From Bacteroidota bacterium (GTDB lineage Bacteria; Bacteroidota; Bacteroidia; Bacteroidales; CAIXZF01): a DNA stretch of 64,000 nucleotides. The stretch spans positions 1-64,000 of the forward strand of contig JAKLIX010000003.1 of the NCBI GenBank assembly GCA_022709385.1, written 5' to 3'. Each line of letters begins with the position of its first letter. Within the stretch, counting starts at the first letter, position 1. Positions 48,714-56,223 of the stretch are shown here, one piece after another. A program made the translations under genes and the position numbers. The notes under the pieces are model-generated. The model was given only the letters and a program-made list of their open reading frames with translations. It did not search any database and was not told where the DNA came from.

Positions 48714-50314
48714 TTAAGCAGGATTCTGGTGAAACGGCGTTCGTTGCCGGCAGTCAGACCCACGAAATACACTCCTGAGGCTTTTCCATCCATATTCAGT
48801 TGGATGTGCTGTGTTCCCTGGTTCGGCTTCACCGCCTGCTGCATGACAAGCTGACCGTAAGCATCGCTGATGAGAAGCAGAGCCGGTTTTTTAAGACCGC
48901 TGACGATTAGACTGAATTCGCCGGATGCAGGATTGGGATAGGCTGAAAGTTCCACGTCGAGTAAAGGCAGTTCATGGATGCTCATCCAGGATGATTTGTT
49001 GAGCACCGGTGAATTGGCCATGGGCAGGAAATTGGGTGCAGCGAGGTTGAAGGGATCGGTGATCATCATGGCATCGTTGGTGGCAAGGGTGTCATTTTTT
49101 CTGTTGGTGTTCATATACCATGCCCTTTCATCCTGGACCGTCCAGGTCTGTCCATCGGGCACGGTAAAGAAAGTCTTCATACCGCTCATGATGGTGTTGT
49201 ATATTTTCAGCTCATTGGAAATGGCATTGGCCTGTGTAGAAGTGCCGTCGATAAGCAGCCCGATGGGATATCCGAGCAGGATGGAATTGTAAATATTGAT
49301 TTTGGAATTTCTTCTCAGGTGCATGGCTCGTTTGTAATCAGTATTGAAGGGGGTGGTGGGAGTGGCAAGCGGCCCGAAGAAACTGAAATTGCTGAACAAG
49401 GGCTGCGTAAAAGGCGTATTCCCGGAGCCGCTGGCATCGTTATCGGACTCAAAACCGTTTGAACCTGAAACATCTGCGATGGCCGGATCTCTGAGGGCTA
49501 CCCCAAACTGCAGCATGCCTCTGAAGCCGTTATCGGTATCGAATTCGTCATCCCAACCGCGAAAAGCGACCAGGTGTTTGCAATTTACCGTACCCCCGAA
49601 CCATTCATATGAATCATCCCCGCAATAGGAAACCTGCAGATAGTCGATGGTAGTACCGCGACCGACTCCGCCAAAGGTGATTCCGTTGATTTCATTATTG
49701 GGCGCAAACGCCACCCCGGGAAATTCAACCCTGACATATTCCAGGATACCGGAATTGTCATCGTCATCGGGGCTGGCGGCTCCGCCATACATGGCTCCCA
49801 CACCGCCTTCAATGGTGGCCTCGCCTCCGGGCTGGTTTACCGTAGCCCTGCCGCAAATGATAATTCCACCCCAATCACCGTAATCCCGGCTTCCTGCAGC
49901 CTGGTTTGAAGTGAAAACGATGGGCTGGCCGGCAGTACCCTGGGCAATGAGTTTTGCGCCCCTTTCGATGATGAGCGAGCCCTTGTTGGTTTTGTCGCCC
50001 CGGATGATGGTGCCGGGCTCAATGGTGAGGGTTACCCCGTCTTTCACATACACCCAGCCGTTCAGCAGGTAAACCTGCCCGGCCGACCAGGTCGTGTTCG
50101 TGGTCATGTCCCCGCCATTGACAGTAATCGTGGTAGCCGGGTAAACCGTATTCTGGGGATCGAAGTTTGTCCATCCCTGGGTCCAATCTTCTGTACCAAA
50201 AGCACCAATGTATTCCACCTGGTCGAAGAATGGATCATTGATGTTATTTTGTGCATAAATAGTATTGAAATTCAATACTATAACAATAATAAAAAATAGT
50301 CTTAATGTTTTCAT
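48710..50314 (-). CDS. T9SS cargo protein, single-unit beta-helix-like repeat protein
   Basis: A 534-residue secreted protein. After the signal peptide comes a leader (EYIGAFGTEDWTQGWTNFDP), then one copy of a large domain of about 350 residues: VYLLNGWVYVKDGVTLTIEP, GAKLIAQGTAGQPIVFTSNQ, DYGDWGGIIICGRATVNQPG, CGDDSYEWFGGTVNCKHLVA, GSNGFESDNDASGSGNTP. The repeated strands suggest a right-handed parallel beta-helix. It ends with a T9SS type A sorting domain (DVELSAYPNPASGEF, GVYFVGLTAGNERRFTRI). The same domain occurs twice in the 1227-residue protein upstream. Biochemical role not known to me. Confidence 0.82.
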   Translation of the reverse strand: MKTLRLFFIIVIVLNFNTIYAQNNINDPFFDQVEYIGAFGTEDWTQGWTNFDPQNTVYPATTITVNGGDMTTNTTWSAGQVYLLNGWVYVKDGVTLTIEPGTIIRGDKTNKGSLIIERGAKLIAQGTAGQPIVFTSNQAAGSRDYGDWGGIIICGRATVNQPGGEATIEGGVGAMYGGAASPDDDDNSGILEYVRVEFPGVAFAPNNEINGITFGGVGRGTTIDYLQVSYCGDDSYEWFGGTVNCKHLVAFRGWDDEFDTDNGFRGMLQFGVALRDPAIADVSGSNGFESDNDASGSGNTPFTQPLFSNFSFFGPLATPTTPFNTDYKRAMHLRRNSKINIYNSILLGYPIGLLIDGTSTQANAISNELKIYNTIMSGMKTFFTVPDGQTWTVQDERAWYMNTNRKNDTLATNDAMMITDPFNLAAPNFLPMANSPVLNKSSWMSIHELPLLDVELSAYPNPASGEFSLIVSGLKKPALLLISDAYGQLVMQQAVKPNQGTQHIQLNMDGKASGVYFVGLTAGNERRFTRILLN

Positions 50315-50346
50315 CTGTGAATAATTTTGATTTCAATGGTCAGATG

Positions 50347-50370
50347 CCTGTCCCGCTTCATGCGGGAGAA
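50347..50370. repeat. Short hairpin GCCTGTCCCGC/GCGGGA
   Basis: TCCCGC (50351-50356) pairs with GCGGGA (50362-50367) in the leader of the single-unit T9SS gene. The sequence CCTGTCCCG...CGGGA also occurs at the left end of the IS91-like element (about 1864-1884). There is no T-run. Confidence 0.4.
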
Positions 50371-50538
50371 TACCCATGTAGTTAATACCATACCGGTAGG
50401 TGAGTGTAAACTCATGGGAATTTCATAACAATAATTTAACAGGGTGCAAAATTACTGCCACCCTGTCAAATCATTGTTAGATAAAAATTACTAATGGGTT
50501 AAGAAATCATTAAGCCGTCAGGCATCATGCAAAACGCA

Positions 50539-52296
50539 TCAGTTTATGATCAGCTTCAGCTGCTTTATGCCATAAGATGAGATAATCCTCAGTACATACA
50601 ATCCTGCCGGTTTTCCGGACAGGTTGATGGGTACCATCCAGTTCCCTTCATGGGTTTTTTCAGTGTTTTGCATGCAAATATTTCCGTACAGGTCAATTAC
50701 CTGGAAAGTATAGTTTCCTGCAAGGCTATTCATATCGAGTTGGAACATCCCGCCTGCGGAAGGATTTGGCATTGCCGTGAAGCTCAGGAAGCCGGCATCA
50801 TATTCTTCGACGAAGATGCAAGGAGTAAAGGTGAGGTAGATATCATCATGACCGGTACAGCCGAGGACATCGGTAACCGTAACGCTGTAGAAACCTGCAC
50901 CCATGGAGGAATCAACCACGATGGTGTTGCTTGTGTCGCCTGTTGACCAGAGGTAGGAAGCAAAGTTGGCCCCGGCAAAAAGGACAGCAGTATCGTAGTG
51001 GCAGACTTCCTGGTCGGGGCCAAGATTAATGAAGGGAGTCATGTTTACCGTACCTCCGACATAATTACAGGGAATGTTCACATTATTCAGGTTAAGGAAA
51101 GTGGAGTTTGACGCCTGCCAGATCATATTGCTGTAACCGCCGCCGGTGACCGGTGAAGTGAAGGTAAGTTCGAAGAGTACTGCAGAAGGGATATCCAGCT
51201 CGTTTGTGGAGGACCAGTCGATATGGAGTGTATTTCCCTGAAGGCTAAGTGTAAAAAGCCCTGCGGCCAGGTCTGGATGAAGGTTCTGGTAGCCGGGATT
51301 TTTCAGGACGGCAGTATCATAATTCAATTCCAGGCTGAAGGAAGCCATCTGGTGGATATTGGAAGCACTGACCGGAAGGGTGATTGCAGCGCCGTTGCAA
51401 AGCGAAACCGAAGCGATATTGAGTTGTATGAGGGAAGAAGCGACACTGCCGTTGATAAAGTTAGCCGGGAGGTTATTTCCGTTGATGTCCTTATAGTAAC
51501 AGGCGCCGCTGGTGGCGGTATCCCAGGTCAGCGGACAGTTTCCTGTGTAAGAGAATTTGAGCACACACATGGTATCATCGCCGATATTGGCCGGGTTCAT
51601 ATCTGTCCAATCGAGTGTTATCACCCCATTGCTGGCAACTGCCGTAAAACTCGCGTTATTGAGGGCAGGGTGTACCTGGTTTACCGACTGGTAGGTAAGT
51701 ACTGCAGGGTCGTAACCGAAGGTCAGATGCAGTTGGCCAACATTATTGAAATCATTGACCGTAAGCGGTATCAGCAGATCATTGGCGGGAATACCGAATA
51801 CTTCCGGCAGGGAGGTGGTATTTGGCTGGATGGGACTGACACTTCCGCTGATGAAGGAGGCCGGCAGTTCCAATCCGTCGAGATCGGTATACTGACAATT
51901 GCCCCAGGTTAGGGTATCCCAGGTAAGGGGAGTGGTTCCGCCCGTGTAGTTGAACACCAGTTCCATCAGGGTACCGTTGCCGATATTGGAAGGAGTGAGC
52001 GAGAACCAGGAGATGGCCAGGCGGTCGGTGGTACTTCCGGGCTGTACATTGACAAAAAAGGATCCGGCGAGGCTGGGATGTAGGTTCTGGTAATTCTGAT
52101 AACTCAAGGAGGCATTCAGGTAATCCATTGTAAGAGAAATAGATGCCACTCCGCTGAAATTCTGGACCTGAACGGGAACACTTACCACTGTTCCGGGATA
52201 AGCGATTTTATGCGGAATGCTGGTGATGATTTGCTGTGCATTTGCAGATATCCAAAGAACTGCTAATACAGGAAGGATAAAGATTGTTTTTTTCAT
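50539..52296 (-). CDS. T9SS cargo protein with three cohesin-like domains
   Basis: A 585-residue secreted protein. Signal peptide MKKTIFILPVLAVLWISANA; then three related domains of about 125 residues (residues 27-150, 152-280, 285-410). Each opens with a strand like IPLTVNDFNNVGQLHLTFGY, has YQNLHP or NQVHP in the middle and ends ISWFSLTPSNIG or LDWTDMNPANIG, then FISGSV/FINGSV/VGGTV. This is the cohesin/CBM2-3-like jelly-roll pattern seen in type I cohesins. An Ig-like segment (LGPDQEVCHYDTAVLFAGAN, SYLWSTGDTSN) and a T9SS type A sorting domain follow. It lies 91 bp after a gene encoding a dockerin-like module. Confidence 0.8.
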   Translation of the reverse strand: MKKTIFILPVLAVLWISANAQQIITSIPHKIAYPGTVVSVPVQVQNFSGVASISLTMDYLNASLSYQNYQNLHPSLAGSFFVNVQPGSTTDRLAISWFSLTPSNIGNGTLMELVFNYTGGTTPLTWDTLTWGNCQYTDLDGLELPASFISGSVSPIQPNTTSLPEVFGIPANDLLIPLTVNDFNNVGQLHLTFGYDPAVLTYQSVNQVHPALNNASFTAVASNGVITLDWTDMNPANIGDDTMCVLKFSYTGNCPLTWDTATSGACYYKDINGNNLPANFINGSVASSLIQLNIASVSLCNGAAITLPVSASNIHQMASFSLELNYDTAVLKNPGYQNLHPDLAAGLFTLSLQGNTLHIDWSSTNELDIPSAVLFELTFTSPVTGGGYSNMIWQASNSTFLNLNNVNIPCNYVGGTVNMTPFINLGPDQEVCHYDTAVLFAGANFASYLWSTGDTSNTIVVDSSMGAGFYSVTVTDVLGCTGHDDIYLTFTPCIFVEEYDAGFLSFTAMPNPSAGGMFQLDMNSLAGNYTFQVIDLYGNICMQNTEKTHEGNWMVPINLSGKPAGLYVLRIISSYGIKQLKLIIN

Positions 52297-52334
52297 TGGC
52301 TGCATGTCATTTTTTAACTTTCTATTTAAAGCGA

Positions 52335-52360
52335 GGAGCGGGCAATTGCCTGCCCGCTCC
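52335..52360. repeat. Perfect 10-bp hairpin between the two T9SS genes
   Basis: GGAGCGGGCA (52335-52344) and TGCCCGCTCC (52351-52360) with a 6-base loop. No T-run follows on either strand, so it may be an RNA-stability element or processing site between the dockerin-like and cohesin-like genes. Confidence 0.6.
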
Positions 52361-52387
52361 GAACCAAATCAAATTTGAACTTCAGGA

Positions 52388-55300
52388 TTATTTATTCAGG
52401 ATAAAACGAAGGCTTTGCGTCGATTCTCCCTGAATGTTGAGGAAGTAGAGTCCGCTTTCAAGTGCATCAAGATTAAGCTGCATGTTGTGGAATCCTTTGT
52501 GAAGGCTGTGTTTTCCGAGGTCGGCCACAATCTGTCCGAAAGCATTGGCCACTTTCAGGCTGATGGTTTCGTCACGGACCAGTGAAATGGTGAGTGTGCT
52601 TTGTCCCTGGGTAGGATTGGGATAGAGCAGACATGAAGTATTTTCGGTCACAGCCGGGGTGAATTTTGGCATGATCAGATTGACTGATGCATAGGACTGG
52701 GCTGCAGCGTCGGCAACAACGGAGTTCTCATCCACGCTGAATGTAAGGTTGGCGTCGGCATCGATTGAGAGCAGTGATTCACCTTTTTCGAGCATGAGCG
52801 GTTCTGTTCCGAACCAGGAGATGACCAGATTGCCGTCATTTGCCTGGTAAAGGAAGTGACCACCTGCCTTTTCGTTCATCACAACATTCCGGATTTCCAT
52901 TCCGGCCGGGTAATGAAGGATCAGGGACAAGGCACCGATTTCGATGTCGGCATCTGCAATCAGTGGGATTTTATTATATGGTGTGGCAGCCGGAACAGTG
53001 TGCAGTGTAACGGAGGGTTGCATTTTAGCCGGGGGAGTGAAATTGCCGTTGCAATCGCCATAACACAGTGCGGCAATATTTCTGCTGAGGTCACTTCCGC
53101 TGATCACCACGCTGCCTTTGTCGAAGCACCAGGCACCGGCGGGGAAGGTGGTAATAACACCCACAAAACGCTGCTGTATCATCAGGGCATCGGTGGCATT
53201 CACGGGTCCGGAAGCATTCACGTTGGCAGCTTCGAGGTTCAGACCAGTCATGGGTTGCATACCGACAAAATGTTTCATGGCGAGGAGGGCATCGCTGGAA
53301 TTGATACCTCCGGTATTCTTGGTAGTGGCGGCATCCACAATGTAGGTACCGTCCATTACTTTAAAGGCGTAATATCCCGTGGCGTTGGTAGTGGTTTGTT
53401 CCAGAAGGTTGTTGGCGGCGTTTTTCAGCATCACCGTAGAGTTTGTTAGCGGGGTGCTGGCTGCATTTTTATAGTGGAGGTTACCGCTCAGGGTTCTCAC
53501 CCAGTATGATCTTTTAAACACCGGTGATCCTGCAAGAGGTAAAAAGTTGGGATTGGTGAGGTTGTATGCATCGGTGATCATCAGGCTGGAAGTCAGGGCC
53601 AGGGTATCGTTCTTCCTGGCGGGGTTGTTATACCAGTTCCTGGCATCAGCAAGGGTCCAGGTTTGTCCTGCGGGAACATTGAAGAAGTTGGTCATTCCCG
53701 TCATGATGCTGTATTCAACCTTCAGTTCATTGTTGTTGGCATTGGCCTGGGTGTTATTACCGTCGATCAGCAGGCCGACGGGATATCCGCTGAAAGTACT
53801 GTTGAATACATTTAGTTTGGTATTCCTGCGGAGATGCATGCTTCTCTTATAGTTGGTGTTTATCGTAGTGGAGAGCGTTTCCATGGGGCCATAGATGCTG
53901 ACATTACTGAAGACCGGGTTTGTAACCGGAGTATTGCCGCTTCCGGAGGCATCGTTATCGGATTCAAATCCGTTGGAGCCTGACACATCGGCAATTGCGG
54001 GATCGCGCAGAGCAACGGCAAACTGTATCATTCCCCTGAAGCCATTGTCGGTATCAAATTCATCGTCCCAACCCCTGAAGGCGATCAGTCTTTTTGCGTT
54101 CACGGTACCGCCGAACCATTCGTAGGAGTCGTCGCCGCAGAAGGAAACCTGGATGTTTTCGATGCTTGTGCCATTTCCGACACCACCCATGGTAAGGCCA
54201 TTGATTTCATTGTTGGGGGCAAAGGCGATACCGGGGAATTCAATGCGTACATATTTCATTACACCAGAATTGTCATTGTCATCAGGGCTTGCTCCGCCGC
54301 CGTAAAGTGCTCCCACACCTCCTTCAATGGTGGCTTCGCCTCCGGCCTGGTTAATAGTGGCTTTACCGCAAAGGATGATGCCGCCCCAGTCACCGTAATC
54401 ACGGGCACCTGCAGCCTGATTGGAGGTAAAAACGATGGGTGCGGCCTGGGTTCCCTGTGCATTGATTTTGCCGCCCCTTTCAATGATGAGGGCTCCCTTA
54501 TTGACTTTATCGCCGCGAATAATGGTACCCGGTTCAATGGTGAGGGTGGCGCCGTCTTTCACATATACCCAGCCGTTCAGCAGGTAAACCTCGGGAGTGG
54601 CATTGGGCAGGAAATTGGGGGTGGTAAGATTGAAAGGATCGAGGAAATGAAGCAGGCTGTTGGAAGACAATACCGTATTGTTTCTTGTGGGATTCAGGAA
54701 ATAGTTCTGTTCGAAAGCAGAGGCAAAATTGTTGGTCATACCCGAAAGGATGCAATTTTCAATTTTGAGCAGGTTGTTGGTGGCGTTGTTCTGAGCAGCG
54801 GTTCCGTCGATGAATAGTCCGGTCGGATAGCCGGTAAACACTGAATTAAAGACATTCAGTCTGGTGTTCCTGCGCAGGTGCATGGACCTTTTGTAGTTGG
54901 TATTAATGACGGTTGATGGGGTGGCAAGGGGTCCGAAAATACTGATATTGCAAAATACGGGAGAAGTGACGGGTGTGTTTCCTGAGCCACTGGCATCATT
55001 GTCGGATTCGAATCCATTGGAGCCAGAAACATCTCCGATGGCAGGGTCTCTCAATGCAACTGCGAACTGCACTTTTCCGCTGTATCCGTTGTCGGTATCA
55101 AACTCATCATCCCATCCGCGGAAAGCAATGAGATATTTGGCATTCACCTTACCTCCGAACCATTCGTAAGAGTCGTCTCCACAGTATGATACCTGTATGT
55201 GTTCAAGGGTGGTTCCGGAACCGACACCGCCCATGGTAAGACCGTTGATTTCATTGTTGGGAGCAAAGGCAATTCCCGGGAACTCAATGCGGACATGTTT

Positions 55301-56071
55301 CAGGGAGCCTGAATTGTCTGCATCATTCGGACTCAGTCCGCCGCCGTAAATAGCTCCGACACCGCCTTCGATGGTGGCTTCACCACCCGGCTGGTTGATC
55401 GTGGCGCGACCGCAAATGATAATACCTCCCCAGTCGCCGTAATCGCGGCTTCCTGCCGCCTGGTTGGAAGTAAACACAATGGGTTGGGCGGCTGTGCCTT
55501 CGGCCATCAGTTTCCCTCCCCTTTCAATGATCAGCGCTCCCTTGTTCACCTTATCACCACGGATAACAGTACCCGCTTCGATGGTGAGCGTAACGCCATC
55601 TTTTACATAGACCCAGCCATTGAGAAGATAAACATTGCCGGATGTCCAGGTGGTATTGGTGGTGATGTCGCCTGCAGGAATGGTAACTGTTGTGGGCGGA
55701 TAAACGGTATTCTGGGGATCAAAGTTTGCCCAGCCGGCAGTCCAGTCGGTGGATCCGAAGGCACCCACATAAGTCACGGGGGTGAAAAACGGATCGCTGA
55801 GTGCCGGATTCATGAACGAAGCGGCATTTAATACCGGGGAAATCCCTGATGACCACGTAGTGTTGGTGGTGATGTCACCAGCGGGAATGGTGATGGTGGT
55901 TGAAGGATAGGCCGTATTCTGAGGGTCGAAGTTAGACCAGCCCTGGGTCCAGTTGTAGGTACCGAAGGCCCCGATGTAATCCACTTTCTCGAAAAAGGGA
56001 TCATCGATACTTTGTGCGAAAAGGCCGCTGAATCCGGCCATCAACATTAAAACAAAAATAAATTTCTTCAT
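52388..56071 (-). CDS. 1227-aa T9SS cargo protein: duplicated beta-helix units plus dockerin-like module
   Basis: Secreted, signal peptide MKKFIFVLMLMAGFSGLFAQ. Layout: an orphan leader (residues 21-75), a second leader plus first complete beta-helix unit (about 90-505), a second unit without leader (about 506-890; VYLLNGWVYVKDGATLTIEP), a carboxypeptidase-regulatory-like segment (STPLTNSTVMLKNAANNLLE), a dockerin-like pair (GGINSSDALLAMKHFVG and GPVNATDALMIQQRFVG, about 945-990), a cohesin-like domain (about 1035-1145) and a T9SS type A sorting domain. The first dockerin loop lacks the usual acidic calcium ligands; the second keeps N/N/S/N/D. Next upstream is the TonB receptor. Confidence 0.83.
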   Translation of the reverse strand: MKKFIFVLMLMAGFSGLFAQSIDDPFFEKVDYIGAFGTYNWTQGWSNFDPQNTAYPSTTITIPAGDITTNTTWSSGISPVLNAASFMNPALSDPFFTPVTYVGAFGSTDWTAGWANFDPQNTVYPPTTVTIPAGDITTNTTWTSGNVYLLNGWVYVKDGVTLTIEAGTVIRGDKVNKGALIIERGGKLMAEGTAAQPIVFTSNQAAGSRDYGDWGGIIICGRATINQPGGEATIEGGVGAIYGGGLSPNDADNSGSLKHVRIEFPGIAFAPNNEINGLTMGGVGSGTTLEHIQVSYCGDDSYEWFGGKVNAKYLIAFRGWDDEFDTDNGYSGKVQFAVALRDPAIGDVSGSNGFESDNDASGSGNTPVTSPVFCNISIFGPLATPSTVINTNYKRSMHLRRNTRLNVFNSVFTGYPTGLFIDGTAAQNNATNNLLKIENCILSGMTNNFASAFEQNYFLNPTRNNTVLSSNSLLHFLDPFNLTTPNFLPNATPEVYLLNGWVYVKDGATLTIEPGTIIRGDKVNKGALIIERGGKINAQGTQAAPIVFTSNQAAGARDYGDWGGIILCGKATINQAGGEATIEGGVGALYGGGASPDDNDNSGVMKYVRIEFPGIAFAPNNEINGLTMGGVGNGTSIENIQVSFCGDDSYEWFGGTVNAKRLIAFRGWDDEFDTDNGFRGMIQFAVALRDPAIADVSGSNGFESDNDASGSGNTPVTNPVFSNVSIYGPMETLSTTINTNYKRSMHLRRNTKLNVFNSTFSGYPVGLLIDGNNTQANANNNELKVEYSIMTGMTNFFNVPAGQTWTLADARNWYNNPARKNDTLALTSSLMITDAYNLTNPNFLPLAGSPVFKRSYWVRTLSGNLHYKNAASTPLTNSTVMLKNAANNLLEQTTTNATGYYAFKVMDGTYIVDAATTKNTGGINSSDALLAMKHFVGMQPMTGLNLEAANVNASGPVNATDALMIQQRFVGVITTFPAGAWCFDKGSVVISGSDLSRNIAALCYGDCNGNFTPPAKMQPSVTLHTVPAATPYNKIPLIADADIEIGALSLILHYPAGMEIRNVVMNEKAGGHFLYQANDGNLVISWFGTEPLMLEKGESLLSIDADANLTFSVDENSVVADAAAQSYASVNLIMPKFTPAVTENTSCLLYPNPTQGQSTLTISLVRDETISLKVANAFGQIVADLGKHSLHKGFHNMQLNLDALESGLYFLNIQGESTQSLRFILNK

Positions 56072-56105
56072 GATGAATGATTATTTGTGAATAAGAATTT
56101 GCTGG

Positions 56106-56113
56106 CAAAATTA
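56106..56113 (-). promoter_or_regulatory. Probable -7 element of the 1227-aa protein gene
   Basis: Minus strand TAATTTTG, 35 bp before the start codon at 56071. Matches TAnnTTTG; -33 box unclear. Confidence 0.45.
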
Positions 56114-56223
56114 GCCTGTCACCCCGGCAGGGGTGTTAGACCTGTGTGAAGCTTGCCTGAAGTAATTGTGAAGCCCGGGTTAAGTGTGTGTTAACTTCTT
56201 AACAATGCCTTAACAGGGCGAAA

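Noticed and set aside
52335..52360. Rho-independent terminator between the two T9SS genes
   Set aside because: The stem is perfect but no T-run follows on either strand, so it is listed only as a hairpin.
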